From positions 4,464,001 through 4,528,000 of the forward strand of contig NZ_AP022574.1 of the NCBI RefSeq assembly GCF_010729305.1: a stretch of DNA of 64,000 nucleotides, in the 5' to 3' direction. Under the pieces are notes generated by a model, which saw only the letters and a program-made list of their open reading frames with translations, was not told the origin of the DNA and ran no database searches. Source of the DNA: Mycolicibacterium psychrotolerans (GTDB lineage: Bacteria; Actinomycetota; Actinomycetes; Mycobacteriales; Mycobacteriaceae). This document shows positions 51,890 to 60,663 of this stretch, piece by piece (position 1 is the first letter of the stretch; each line of letters begins with the position of its first letter). The position numbers were made by a program, and so were the translations under genes.

Positions 51890-52810
51890 TCAACGCGCGG
51901 AGATGACATCGGCGCCGAACCGCTCGATCGCGTCCACGGTGTGGGCCAGGCTGTCGCCGGGCACGGTCACCTGAATCCACGTCACCCCGGCCCCCTCGAG
52001 TTCGGATGCACCGGCGAGGAACGCGTCGGCGTCGAAGGCGTCATCGCCGGGATCGCCGCCTGCGTCGTTGGTGAACGCGACGTCGACGCCGAACGGATCG
52101 CGTCCCGCGTCCTCGAGGCGGCGGCGCAGGTCGCCGATGCCGGCGATGAGACGCTCCACCGTGTCCAGCGCGGCGGTGCGGGCTGTCTTCGCGAGCACGG
52201 CAGGAGCACGGAACGGACACCAGCCCTGCCCGTAGGCGGCCACCCGCGCCCGCGCGGCCGAGGTGTTGCCGCCGATCCAGATCGGCGGGTGCGGCGCGGC
52301 GACGGGGCGGGGGTGCGCCGTGATGCCCTCGGCGGCGAAGTGCCTGCCCTCGAAGCTGACGTCATCGCGGGTCCAGATCCGCCGGATCATGTCGAGGGAC
52401 TCTTCGAACAGTGCGGCGCGCTCGTCGAAATCCACACCGAGCGCGGCGAATTCGCGCTTGAGGTAGCCCACCCCGACCGCGAGGGTGAAGCGGCCGCCGG
52501 AGACCAGGTCGAGTGTCGCCCCGGCCTTCGCCACGACGAACGGGTTGCGGTACGGCAGCACGACGATGTTCGGGATGAGCCGCAGCGTCGCGGTGTGGGC
52601 GGCGGCGAATCCCATCGCGACGAACGGATCCAGCGTGTCGTGGCCACCCGCCTCGAGCCACCGCGTGGTGGGCGCCGGATGGTCGGTGAAGCCGAACCCG
52701 TCGAATCCGGCCGCCTCGGCCGCAGCGGCGACCGTCGCGATACCCGACCCGGTGACGAGTTCGGGGCTGTAGGGATGACTGTGCATCGGATGGGTGATCG
52801 CGAACCGCAC
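51890..52810 (-). CDS. LLM-class F420-dependent oxidoreductase
   Basis: 306 residues from GTG 52810 with GGGAGG as ribosome site. Luciferase-like TIM barrel: GFDGFGFTDHPAP, VSGGRFTLAVGVGYLKREF and HPPIWIGGNTSAARARVA. Mycobacterial proteins of this group use coenzyme F420 in most tested cases. Substrate unknown. It is divergent from a second LLM gene with 99 bp between. Confidence 0.88.
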   Translation of the reverse strand: MRFAITHPMHSHPYSPELVTGSGIATVAAAAEAAGFDGFGFTDHPAPTTRWLEAGGHDTLDPFVAMGFAAAHTATLRLIPNIVVLPYRNPFVVAKAGATLDLVSGGRFTLAVGVGYLKREFAALGVDFDERAALFEESLDMIRRIWTRDDVSFEGRHFAAEGITAHPRPVAAPHPPIWIGGNTSAARARVAAYGQGWCPFRAPAVLAKTARTAALDTVERLIAGIGDLRRRLEDAGRDPFGVDVAFTNDAGGDPGDDAFDADAFLAGASELEGAGVTWIQVTVPGDSLAHTVDAIERFGADVISAR

Positions 52811-52909
52811 GCCGGCCTCCCGTGATCTCAGGCGGCGCAGAACCACCTTCTTCTTTGATGAGAATGTCGTTACCATGCAGTGGTCGGAATGTACAGCGGC
52901 GGGAGGTCC

Positions 52910-53842
52910 ATGAGCAGGCCAGAGATCGGCGTCTACCTGCCCCACATGGGCTTCTCGTATGAGGACGTCCTGCACCGGACCCGGCGCTGCGAAGAGCTCG
53001 GCATCGAATCGCTGTGGCTCTACGACCATCTCTATGCCCCGGGCATGCCCGACCGACCGTCGATGGAGGCGTGGACGCTGGCGACCGCACTGCTGAGCCA
53101 CACCGAGCGGATCCGGGTCGGACACATGGTGCTGTGCAACCAGTTCCGCCACCCGGTGATGCTGGCCAAGATGGCCACCACCCTCGACCAGATCTCGGGC
53201 GGCCGGCTCACGCTCGGCGTCGGGAGCGGCTCGATCGAAGACGAGCACCGGCGCGCCGGCTTCGAGTGGGGGACGTTCGCCGAGCGTTCGGGACGGCTCG
53301 GAGAGACGCTGGAGATTCTGCATCAGGCGTTCGGTGGTGAACGAATCACACACTCGGGTAAGCACTTCACAGTCACCGATTTCCCTGTGACGCCGGGCCC
53401 GGTGCAGCGGCCGCGGCCGCCGATCGTCGTCGGCGGGGTGGGCGCGAAGTACACGCTGACGCTCGTGGCGCGCTACGCCGACGTGTGGAACGTCCCGACC
53501 TATGCGCTCGGCGACATCGAGAAGACGATCTCCGCGCTGCGGTCGGCGTGCGAGGCCGTGGGCCGTGACCCGGCGACCATCGTGATGTCGATCGAAGCGG
53601 TGGCGGCGCTGGCGCCCGACGACGCGGCGCTGACCGCGGTGCGCGATATTGCCGAGAAACGTTTCGGCGGGCCAGGATTCGGCCTGCGGGAGGCCGGGCT
53701 GATCGGCACCCCTGCCTGCGTGGCGGACCGGCTGCGCGAGCTGATCGAGATGGGGTTCGGGCAGATCGTACTGTTCACCCACGACCGCTGTTCGGACCAA
53801 ACCCTGGACCTTCTCGCCGGCGAGGTCATCCCGGCGCTGTAG
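52910..53842 (+). CDS. LLM-class F420-dependent oxidoreductase
   Basis: 310 residues from ATG 52910 with GGGAGG at 52901-52906; an upstream in-frame start at 52880 lacks such a site. Motifs GIESLWLYDHLYAPG, ISGGRLTLGVGSG and RPPIVVGGVGAKYTL place it in the same superfamily as the divergent gene, but they are different subgroups (low identity). Role unknown; possibly reduction of a lipid or xenobiotic. Confidence 0.88.
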   Translation: MSRPEIGVYLPHMGFSYEDVLHRTRRCEELGIESLWLYDHLYAPGMPDRPSMEAWTLATALLSHTERIRVGHMVLCNQFRHPVMLAKMATTLDQISGGRLTLGVGSGSIEDEHRRAGFEWGTFAERSGRLGETLEILHQAFGGERITHSGKHFTVTDFPVTPGPVQRPRPPIVVGGVGAKYTLTLVARYADVWNVPTYALGDIEKTISALRSACEAVGRDPATIVMSIEAVAALAPDDAALTAVRDIAEKRFGGPGFGLREAGLIGTPACVADRLRELIEMGFGQIVLFTHDRCSDQTLDLLAGEVIPAL

Positions 53843-53860
53843 CCCTCTTCCCCTTCTTGG

Positions 53861-53920
53861 GCGAGCGCGCGTGTCTGTCCGCGACACGCCGCTGCGGGCG
53901 GACAGTTTGCGCACGCTCGC
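53861..53920. terminator. Two-way terminator-like inverted repeat
   Basis: GCGAGCG (53861-53867) and CTGTCCGC (53875-53882) pair with GCGGACAG (53898-53905) and CGCTCGC (53914-53920), with GCG pairs and small bulges between. It stands in the 123-bp gap between convergent genes and looks like a bidirectional terminator. Similar GC-rich dyads are common between mycobacterial genes. Confidence 0.55.
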
Positions 53921-53965
53921 GGTGATCGAGGTCGCTCCTCGGTGCTGGTAAGCCGGCGCCCACCG

Positions 53966-55132
53966 TCATGACGGCCTGAGGCCGGCCAGCACCTCCTCGG
54001 TGTGCTCACCCAACTTTGGTGCAGTGCAGCGGACCTCGATCGGTGTGCCGTGAAAGTCCGCCGGTGAGGCCACCATCGGGACCGACGCACCGGGGTCACG
54101 CGCGTCGGGGACGTAGACGATGCCGCCGGCGGCGTGGAACTGGTCGTCGGCGACCACATCCTCGAGCGCGTTGATCGGCGACCAGAACAGTTCCGGCTCC
54201 GCCTCGAAGGCTTTCGTCCACTCCTCGAGCGACCGGGTCGCGAAGATCTCGTCGAGCGCGGCGATGAGGTCCGGTGCGTGCGCGGCGCGGCCCTGGGCCG
54301 TCGCGAAGCGCTCGTCGGTCAGCCACTCGGGCCGCCCGACCGCGCGGCACAGCGGGGGCCAGTGCCGTCCTGCCTGCAGTCCGACGATCCAGAAGCGGCG
54401 CCCGTCACCGGCGGCGTAGTTGTTCATGCAAGGGTTGGCCATCGTCTCGCGTTGCCCGATCGCGATCGTGTGCCCGGTCAGCAGGAACGTGTTGAGGTCG
54501 AAGCTGACGGTGTAGGCGCCCTGCCGGTACAGCGACGTGCTGACGAGTTGGCCTGTGCCCGTACGGTTCCGCGCAACCAGGGCAGCGCACACCGCGCCTG
54601 CGAGCGTCATCCCCGCCGTGTGGTCGCCCATCCCGCCGCGCTGAAAGGGCGGCGTGTCGCCGGGCCGGGTCAGCAGATGCGCCAGTCCGGCGCGCGCCCA
54701 GAACGCCGCGACGTCGTAGGCCGCGCGGTCGGCGTCCGGCCCGCTCTCGCCGTAACCGGTGATGAGCCCGTAGATCAGCCGCGAATTCCGCTGTGCGACA
54801 TCCTCGAAAGCCAATCCGATCCGGCGCAGCGCGGCCGGCCGAACATTGGTCAGGAACACGTCGGCGTCCTCGAGCAGGGCGAACGCGTCCGCTCGGCCGT
54901 CCTCGGTGGTCACGTCCAGCACGATGCTGCGCTTGCCGCGGTTGTCCATCTCGAACGGGGGGCTCGACTCCTCGATGCCCAGCATCCGGCCGAAGCTCCG
55001 GGCGGGGTCGCCCGTCGGCGGCTCGATCTTGATCACGTCGGCACCCCAGTCCGCGAGGATCCCTCCCGCGGCCGGCCCGGCCACCCACACCCCGAGTTCG
55101 ACGACCTTGATGCCCTGCAGCGGACCCGCCAT
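53966..55132 (-). CDS. Family III CoA-transferase (CaiB/BaiF type)
   Basis: 388 residues. It moves CoA from one acid to another through an aspartyl-CoA intermediate. N-terminal VVELGVWVAGPAAGGILADWGADVIKIE and the likely nucleophile Asp in GGMGDHTAGM are visible; RPAALRRIGLAFEDV fits the family. The substrate cannot be told from sequence; mycobacteria use such enzymes on sterol or branched acids. Divergent from a TetR regulator, which may control it. Confidence 0.9.
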   Translation of the reverse strand: MAGPLQGIKVVELGVWVAGPAAGGILADWGADVIKIEPPTGDPARSFGRMLGIEESSPPFEMDNRGKRSIVLDVTTEDGRADAFALLEDADVFLTNVRPAALRRIGLAFEDVAQRNSRLIYGLITGYGESGPDADRAAYDVAAFWARAGLAHLLTRPGDTPPFQRGGMGDHTAGMTLAGAVCAALVARNRTGTGQLVSTSLYRQGAYTVSFDLNTFLLTGHTIAIGQRETMANPCMNNYAAGDGRRFWIVGLQAGRHWPPLCRAVGRPEWLTDERFATAQGRAAHAPDLIAALDEIFATRSLEEWTKAFEAEPELFWSPINALEDVVADDQFHAAGGIVYVPDARDPGASVPMVASPADFHGTPIEVRCTAPKLGEHTEEVLAGLRPS

Positions 55133-55162
55133 GATCCTCGCTTTACAAATCGCGCATACTTT

Positions 55163-55178
55163 GTCACCTTGTTGTGAC
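55163..55178. promoter_or_regulatory. Dyad GTCAC-N6-GTGAC between CoA-transferase and TetR genes
   Basis: GTCAC at 55163-55167 and GTGAC at 55174-55178 lie in an AT-richer stretch 31-46 bp before the CoA-transferase start. It is a possible site for the divergent TetR-family regulator. Confidence 0.4.
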
Positions 55179-55299
55179 TACCGGGTCCAAGCCTAGGAGG
55201 TGCATGTGTCCGTCTGGGGCGTACTCGTGCACGCGGGTCGGGGCGCGCGCCGGACCGGCACCGACGCCGCGACACCGTCGCTGCGCTGAGGAGATCTCT

Positions 55300-55890
55300 G
55301 TGACCGAACGCTTAGGATCGACGGCGAACCGAGCGAAAGACGAGCCCGTGAACCACCCCGCACCCGACCGCTCCGACGGCGAGGACACCTCGACGCGGCA
55401 CCGGATCCTGGTGGCGACCGCGGAGGTGCTGGGCCGCAGCGGGCAGACCAAGTTGAGCCTGTCGGAGGTCGCGCTGCAGGCCGGGGTGTCTCGTCCGACG
55501 CTGTACCGCTGGTTCGCCGACAAGCAGGAGTTGTTGACGGCCTTCGGCATTTTCGAACACGACATGTTCGAGTCGGGAATCGCCAGGGCCACCGCCGGGC
55601 TGAGGGGCAACGACCGCGTGGACGCCGCGATGCGTTTCATCGTCGACTACCAGCGGTCCTACTCCGGGGTGCGGCTGGTCGACATCGAACCCGAGGTCGT
55701 CATCGGCCAGCTGACCCACATCATCCCGGCGATGCGCAGCCAGCTCGAGAAACTGCTGCCCGGACCGAACGGCGCGGTCAAGGCGGCGACGGCGGTGCGC
55801 GTGGCCGTGTCGCACTACATCGTGCGCAGCGACGACGCCGACCAGTTCCTCGCTCAGCTACGGCACTGCGTGGGCATCAGGAACGGTTGA
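55300..55890 (+). CDS. TetR-family transcriptional regulator
   Basis: 196 residues from GTG 55300 with GAGGAG ribosome site. Helix-turn-helix near residues 35-80: LSLSEVALQAGVSRPTLYRWF. The C-terminal ligand domain has no recognised signature. The frame stays open upstream to ATG 55204 behind AGGAGG, which would add a Cys/Arg-rich 32-residue head unlike the family; I consider it less likely. Divergent from the CoA-transferase gene; the SnoaL-like gene follows. Confidence 0.85.
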   Translation: MTERLGSTANRAKDEPVNHPAPDRSDGEDTSTRHRILVATAEVLGRSGQTKLSLSEVALQAGVSRPTLYRWFADKQELLTAFGIFEHDMFESGIARATAGLRGNDRVDAAMRFIVDYQRSYSGVRLVDIEPEVVIGQLTHIIPAMRSQLEKLLPGPNGAVKAATAVRVAVSHYIVRSDDADQFLAQLRHCVGIRNG

Positions 55891-55900
55891 GCGGCGCAGC

Positions 55901-55959
55901 GCCCAAACCGACGTTCGGGCGCACAAACGCGAGTGATTTACACCCGAACGTCGATCTCG
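55901..55959. repeat. Intergenic repeat, copy 2
   Basis: A 59-base unit with dyad GCCCAAAC / GTTCGGGC at its left end and a longer perfect 11-base dyad CGACGTTCGGG (55909-55919) / CCCGAACGTCG (55943-55953). It aligns to copy 1 without gaps over its full length. It fills the gap between the TetR and SnoaL-like genes. Confidence 0.6.
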
Positions 55960-55979
55960 AGACCTGAGGCGGTGGGCCG

Positions 55980-56402
55980 ATGAACGTCGAACGTGTCGCC
56001 GACGAACTGGCGATCCAGGCCCTGCTGAACCGCTACGCCCGGGCAGTGGACACCAAGGACTGGGACCTGTACCGCTCGGTGTTCACCGATGACGCGTGGA
56101 TCGACTACTCGTCGGCGGGCGCGGTCACGGGAGCGCTCGATGACGTCGTCGACTGGTTCGCCGCCAATTTCGGCGTGATCGTGTGGAGCATGCACCACAT
56201 CACCAATGTCGAAGCCGACATCATCGGTGACACCGCAACGGTGCGTGCCATGTTCTACAACCCGATGCAGCTGCCGGGGATGTCGGGTCCCAGCAGCTGC
56301 GGCGGCTACTACCACCACGAACTCGTGCGCACTCCCGACGGGTGGCGCAGCCGGGGCTTGCGCGAGGAGAACGTCTGGTTCGTCAACCCGCCGACCGGGT
56401 AG
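55980..56402 (+). CDS. SnoaL-like/NTF2-fold protein (gamma-BHF family)
   Basis: 140 residues, one NTF2-like domain: ELAIQALLNRYARAVDTKDW near the N-terminus and WSMHHITNVEADIIGD in the middle. The paired His of the gamma-BHF group is present. Such proteins are small isomerases, dehydratases or ligand carriers; the substrate is unknown. It may act with the CoA-transferase, since the TetR gene lies between them. Confidence 0.83.
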   Translation: MNVERVADELAIQALLNRYARAVDTKDWDLYRSVFTDDAWIDYSSAGAVTGALDDVVDWFAANFGVIVWSMHHITNVEADIIGDTATVRAMFYNPMQLPGMSGPSSCGGYYHHELVRTPDGWRSRGLREENVWFVNPPTG

Positions 56403-56403
56403 C

Positions 56404-56464
56404 GCCCGAACCGACGTTTGGGCGTGGAAAACCCCTGATTTCGCGCCCGTTTGTCGGTTCGGGC
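56404..56464. repeat. Intergenic repeat, copy 3, near-perfect long hairpin
   Basis: Starts like copies 1 and 2 and closes on itself: GCCCGAACCGAC (56404-56415) pairs with GTCGGTTCGGGC (56453-56464), then an internal GTTT/GTTT bulge, then GGGCG...AAA with TTTCGCGCCC. It fills the gap between the convergent SnoaL-like and rlmN genes, so it may end transcripts from both sides. Confidence 0.65.
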
Positions 56465-56475
56465 GGACAGAAGCC

Positions 56476-57591
56476 TCAGCCCTGGGCCGCCAATTGCCCG
56501 CATGCGGCGGCGATTTCGCGACCGCGAGTGTCCCGCACGGTGCAGGACACCCCGCGCTCGCGCACCCGGCGGACGAACTCCCGCTCGGCCGGTTTGGGAC
56601 TGGCGTCCCACTCACTTCCCGGTGTCGGATTGAGCGGGATGACGTTGACGTGCACCAGCGGTCCCAGCGCGCCGTGCAGCTTCTTGCCGAGCAGATCGGC
56701 CCGCCACGGCTGGTCGTTGACATCGCGGATGAGCGCGTACTCGATCGACACGCGCCGGCCGGTCGTGTCGGCGTAATACCGGGCCGCGTCGAGCGCCTCG
56801 CCGACATTCCACCGATTGTTCACCGGGACGAGCGTGTCGCGCAGCTCGTCGTCGGGGGCATGCAGTGACAGGGCGAGCGTGACGTTGAGCTTCTCGTCGG
56901 CGAGCCGGCGGATGGCCGGCGCCAGCCCGACCGTCGACACCGTCACCGACCGGGCGGAGATGCCGAAGCCCGCCGGCGGCGCCGCGATGATGCGCCGGAC
57001 CGCGGCCACCACGCGGTTGTAGTTGGCCAGCGGCTCACCCATGCCCATGAACACGATGTTGGACAGCCGCGACCCGTCGCGCTCGCGCAGTTCGGCCGCC
57101 GCGGCGCGGACCTGCTCGAGGATCTCGGCGGTCGACAGGTTGCGCGTGAGCCCGCCCTGGCCCGTCGCGCAGAACGGGCAGGCCATCCCGCAACCGGCCT
57201 GCGAGGAGATGCAGACGGTGTTGCGGTCCGGGTAGCGCATCAGCACCGACTCGAACGTCGTCTGATCCACGGCCCTCCACAGCACCTTGCGGGTCTCGCC
57301 CGCGTCGCACTCGATCTCGCGGGCGGCCCCGAACAGCGTCGGGAACAATGCCTGACCCACCTGCTCGCGCACCGCAGCAGGCAGGTCCGTCATCTGCGTC
57401 GGGTCGGCGATCAGCCGTCCGTAGTACTGGTTGGCCAATTGCTTGCCGCGGAACGCGGGCAGGCCCAGTTCGGCGACGGCCGCGGCGCGGCCCGCGTCGT
57501 CGAGATCGGCGAAGTGCCGCGGCGGCATCGCGCGGCGCGGGGCATCGAACACGAGGGGCACAGGAGGTACGGCCCCGGAGGATTCAGGCAT
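56476..57591 (-). CDS. rlmN: 23S rRNA (adenine-2503-C2)-methyltransferase
   Basis: 371 residues; Rv2880c is about 364. Radical-SAM cluster motif in SSQAGCGMACPFCATGQGG (C-x3-C-x2-C). The methyl-carrying Cys near the C-terminus is in RERGVSCTVRDTRG, and the partner Cys is in the expected place of the fold. It methylates A2503 of 23S rRNA and some tRNAs. It follows cdsA by 16 bases in the conserved pyrH-frr-cdsA-rlmN order. Confidence 0.95.
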   Translation of the reverse strand: MPESSGAVPPVPLVFDAPRRAMPPRHFADLDDAGRAAAVAELGLPAFRGKQLANQYYGRLIADPTQMTDLPAAVREQVGQALFPTLFGAAREIECDAGETRKVLWRAVDQTTFESVLMRYPDRNTVCISSQAGCGMACPFCATGQGGLTRNLSTAEILEQVRAAAAELRERDGSRLSNIVFMGMGEPLANYNRVVAAVRRIIAAPPAGFGISARSVTVSTVGLAPAIRRLADEKLNVTLALSLHAPDDELRDTLVPVNNRWNVGEALDAARYYADTTGRRVSIEYALIRDVNDQPWRADLLGKKLHGALGPLVHVNVIPLNPTPGSEWDASPKPAEREFVRRVRERGVSCTVRDTRGREIAAACGQLAAQG

Positions 57592-57607
57592 GAGTACTGC
57601 CAGTATC

Positions 57608-58489
57608 TCAGGCCAGGAGGGTGAGCACGATCCATCCGGCGACGGCCGAGGGCAGCATCGCGTCGATGCGGTCCATCAGACCGCCGTGGCCGGGCAGCAG
57701 CGTGCCCATGTCCTTGATGCCGAGATCGCGCTTGACCTGCGATTCGACCAGGTCACCGAGGACCCCGGTGATCACCAGCATCAAGCCGAGCGGGACACCG
57801 ACCCACGCCGGCTTGTCGAGCAGGAACGTGACCGACAGCACGGCGGCGGTGACGCCGAACACCAGCGAACCGCCCAGGCCCTCCCACGACTTCTTGGGAC
57901 TGATGGCAGGCGCCATCAGATGCTTGCCGAACAACACCCCGGCGACATAGCCCCCGATGTCGGCGAACACGACCGTCGCGATCACCGTGAACACCCGCAC
58001 GCCGCCGTGGTCGGCGAAGATGAGCAGCGCGGTGAACGCCCCGAACATCGGCACCCAGGTCGCCAGCAGCACGGTGGCGGCGATGTCCCGCAGGTAGTTG
58101 ACCGGCTGCCGGCTCAGCCCCTGACCGAGCAGTCGCCACACCATGCAGACGACGACGGTGCCGCCGTAGGCGCCGAGCAGCCCCGCAGCCCCGAACGGCC
58201 AGGCCAGCCAGATCATCGCCTGGCCGCCGAGCAGCAGCGGGATGGTCGGAACCGCGTAGCCGTGCTCACGCAGCCGCCGGATCACCTCGTGGGTCGCGAT
58301 GGCCATGGCCGACGCCAGCAGCGGAAGCCACCACTTCGGGGCGAACAGCAGGATGCCGATCGCCATCCCGCCCAGCACCACACCCACGCCGATGGCGGCG
58401 GGCAGGTTGCGTCCGGCGCGGGACTTCTTCTCCGTCGGCGGTTCACCGACCGGCTTGTCTGGCACGGGAGTCGATTGCTGGTCGGTCAT
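57608..58489 (-). CDS. cdsA: Phosphatidate cytidylyltransferase
   Basis: 293 residues with about eight membrane helices. It makes CDP-diacylglycerol from phosphatidate and CTP, at the branch to all phospholipids including PIMs. The family signature is complete: SQVKRDLGIKDMG, then LLPGHGGLMDRIDA. A polar N-terminus of about 30 residues precedes the first helix. Two bases separate it from frr. Confidence 0.94.
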   Translation of the reverse strand: MTDQQSTPVPDKPVGEPPTEKKSRAGRNLPAAIGVGVVLGGMAIGILLFAPKWWLPLLASAMAIATHEVIRRLREHGYAVPTIPLLLGGQAMIWLAWPFGAAGLLGAYGGTVVVCMVWRLLGQGLSRQPVNYLRDIAATVLLATWVPMFGAFTALLIFADHGGVRVFTVIATVVFADIGGYVAGVLFGKHLMAPAISPKKSWEGLGGSLVFGVTAAVLSVTFLLDKPAWVGVPLGLMLVITGVLGDLVESQVKRDLGIKDMGTLLPGHGGLMDRIDAMLPSAVAGWIVLTLLA

Positions 58490-58491
58490 CG

Positions 58492-59049
58492 TCAGACCTC
58501 CAGCAGTTCGCCTTCCTTGTGCTTGACCAACTCGTCGATCTGCGTCGTGTACTGCGCGGTGGTCTTGTCGAGGTCCTTCTCCGCCCGGGTGACCTCGTCC
58601 TCGCCCGCTTCGCCGTCCTTCTTGATGCGGGTCAGCTCCTCCATCGCCTTGCGGCGGATGTTGCGCACCGACACCTTGGCGTCCTCCCCCTTGGACTTCG
58701 CCTGCTTGACCAGGTCACGCCGCCGCTCCTCGGTGAGCTGCGGAATCGACACCCGGATGACGTTGCCGTCATTGGACGGGTTGACCCCCAGGTCCGAATT
58801 GCGGATCGCGTCCTCGATGTTGCGCAGCTGGCCGGCCTCGTAGGGCTTGATCACCACCATCCGCGCCTCGGGGACGTTGATGCTGGACAGCTGCGTGATG
58901 GGGGTGGCGCTGCCGTAGTAGTCGACGTTGATCCGGTTGAACATGCCGGGGTTGGCCCGGCCGGTGCGAATCGACGCCAGGTCGTCCCGTGCCACCGACA
59001 CGGCCTTCTCCATCTTCTCCTCGGCATCGAAGAGCGTCTCGTCGATCAC
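58492..59049 (-). CDS. frr: Ribosome recycling factor
   Basis: 185 residues, the standard length, from GTG 59049 (MIDETLFDAEEKMEKAV). It splits post-termination ribosomes with EF-G. Typical parts: SIRTGRANPGMFNRI, the loop NVPEARMVVIKPYEAG, and the C-terminal helix RRKAMEELTRIKKDG. It lies 46 bp after pyrH. Confidence 0.96.
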   Translation of the reverse strand: MIDETLFDAEEKMEKAVSVARDDLASIRTGRANPGMFNRINVDYYGSATPITQLSSINVPEARMVVIKPYEAGQLRNIEDAIRNSDLGVNPSNDGNVIRVSIPQLTEERRRDLVKQAKSKGEDAKVSVRNIRRKAMEELTRIKKDGEAGEDEVTRAEKDLDKTTAQYTTQIDELVKHKEGELLEV

Positions 59050-59095
59050 TGTGCGTCCACCTTCATTCGCGTCTTGCGGTCCTGGCCTCGACCGA

Positions 59096-59851
59096 TCACG
59101 TGGTGACCAGTGTGCCGATCTTCTCACCTGCCACGGCACGGGCGATATTGCCATCCGTGAGCAGGTTGAACACCAGGATCGGCATTCCGTTGTCCATGCA
59201 GAGGCTGAACGCCGTCGCATCGGCCACCTTCAGGCCGCGGTCGATGACCTCGCGGTGGCTGATCGCGGTGAGCAGTTCGGCGTCGGGCTCGACGCGCGGG
59301 TCGGCGGTGAAGACGCCGTCGACCGCCTTGGCCATCAACACCACCTCCGCCCCGATCTCGAGTGCGCGCTGCGCGGCGGTGGTGTCGGTGGAGAAGTACG
59401 GCAGACCCATGCCGGCGCCGAAGATGACCACGCGGCCCTTCTCCAGATGCCGCTGGGCGCGCAACGGGATGTACGGCTCGGCGACCTGGCCCATCGTGAT
59501 CGCCGTCTGCACCCGGGTCTGAATGCCTTCCTTCTCCAGGAAGTCTTGCAGGGCAAGGCTGTTCATGACCGTGCCGAGCATGCCCATGTAATCCGACCGG
59601 GTGCGCTCCATGCCGCGCTGCTGCAGTTGGGCGCCGCGGAAGAAGTTGCCGCCGCCGATGACGACCGCCACCTGTACGCCGCTGCGCACCACCTCGGCGA
59701 TCTGGCGCGCCACCAGGGCGACGACGTCGGGATCCAGACCGACCTGGCCACCGCCGAACATCTCCCCGCCGAGTTTGAGCAGCACGCGGGTGTACGCGGG
59801 CCTGATCGACGACGATGCGTTGTCCCCGTTGCTGCTGGTGCCTTCCGCCAT
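59096..59851 (-). CDS. pyrH: Uridylate kinase
   Basis: 251 residues. It phosphorylates UMP to UDP as a hexamer of the amino-acid-kinase fold. Motifs RVLLKLGGEMFGG, VVIGGGNFFRG, and LMAKAVDGVFTADPRVEPDA are all as expected. ATG 59851 is used. First gene of the pyrH-frr-cdsA-rlmN block. A structured 111-bp gap lies upstream. Confidence 0.95.
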   Translation of the reverse strand: MAEGTSSNGDNASSSIRPAYTRVLLKLGGEMFGGGQVGLDPDVVALVARQIAEVVRSGVQVAVVIGGGNFFRGAQLQQRGMERTRSDYMGMLGTVMNSLALQDFLEKEGIQTRVQTAITMGQVAEPYIPLRAQRHLEKGRVVIFGAGMGLPYFSTDTTAAQRALEIGAEVVLMAKAVDGVFTADPRVEPDAELLTAISHREVIDRGLKVADATAFSLCMDNGMPILVFNLLTDGNIARAVAGEKIGTLVTT

Positions 59852-59870
59852 CCGACTCCTTCGGGGTTCT

Positions 59871-59935
59871 CGCCTGCGATCGCCGCCCCCGCGAGGGCCG
59901 CGGACGGCTGCCCTAATCCTGCCTCATCGCAGGCG
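59871..59935. terminator. Structured gap between methyltransferase gene and pyrH
   Basis: CGCCTGCGAT (59871-59880) and ATCGCAGGCG (59926-59935) are perfect 10-base inverse arms around a 45-base loop that holds a second dyad CCGCG/CGCGG. It can end the methyltransferase transcript or form part of the pyrH leader. Confidence 0.4.
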
Positions 59936-59962
59936 CGAAACCACGTCTGGGGTCGGCGCGCG

Positions 59963-60652
59963 TCAGTCTCGGTGCGCGCTCAGCAGCCAGGCGGCCATCG
60001 ACTTCCTGCCCTTGTCTTCGTCGCGGATGTCGGCGCCCGCGAATGCCTCGAAGTGCTCAGCGAAGTCCTCCGGCATGTTGGCATGGATGCGTGCGGGCCG
60101 GATCTCGTCGACGATCCAGTGCGTCGCCACCGCGTCGCGGAGCTCGTCGGCGGTCACCGCGTTGACCGGGCCGTCCTGGGGCATCGCCGCTCGGTCGAAG
60201 ACCAGAACGTAGTAGGACGCGCCGGGCGCCGCCGCGCGCACGATCGATCGCTGATAGCCCTCGCGAAGCTCCACCGGCATGGAGTGGAACAACGTCGAAT
60301 CGACGATCGTGCCGAAGCGGCCGTCGTAGCCGGTGAACGCGCTGATGTCGGCCACCTCGAAGGACGCGTTCGTCAGGCCACGGCGGGCGGCCTCCTCGCG
60401 GGCGAGCGTGATGGCCGTCGGTGACTGGTCCAGACCCACCGTGGTGAAGCCCCGCTCAGCGAGGTACATCGAGGTCGCGGCCTCGCCGCAGCCGGCGTCG
60501 AGCACATCACCATGGAAGGCCCCCGCGTCGATCAGCCCGCGGATCTCGGGCTGCGGTTCGTCGATGCTCCACGGTGGACGACTGCCCGCCCCCATCTCCT
60601 GCACCTCGCCGCGGTACGCGGCCTCGAACATCTCATCAGTCGGGTTCGTCAT
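59963..60652 (-). CDS. Class I SAM-dependent methyltransferase
   Basis: 229 residues from ATG 60652 (MTNPTDEMFEAAYRGE). Motif I VLDAGCGEAATSMYLAERG and the acidic end of strand 2 (TVGLDQSP) bind SAM. The N-terminal stretch PPWSIDEPQPEI resembles thiopurine/halide-type methyltransferases of actinobacteria. Substrate unknown. Divergent from a MarR regulator with a short shared promoter, so it is a likely target. Confidence 0.86.
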   Translation of the reverse strand: MTNPTDEMFEAAYRGEVQEMGAGSRPPWSIDEPQPEIRGLIDAGAFHGDVLDAGCGEAATSMYLAERGFTTVGLDQSPTAITLAREEAARRGLTNASFEVADISAFTGYDGRFGTIVDSTLFHSMPVELREGYQRSIVRAAAPGASYYVLVFDRAAMPQDGPVNAVTADELRDAVATHWIVDEIRPARIHANMPEDFAEHFEAFAGADIRDEDKGRKSMAAWLLSAHRD

Positions 60653-60663
60653 ACACTCCGTAG

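Noticed and set aside
55204..55299. Longer TetR start or Cys-rich leader peptide from ATG 55204.
   Set aside because: It would add a Cys/Arg/Pro-rich head not seen in the family, and the AGGAGG is too near the ATG; GTG 55300 has better spacing. Kept only as an alternative.
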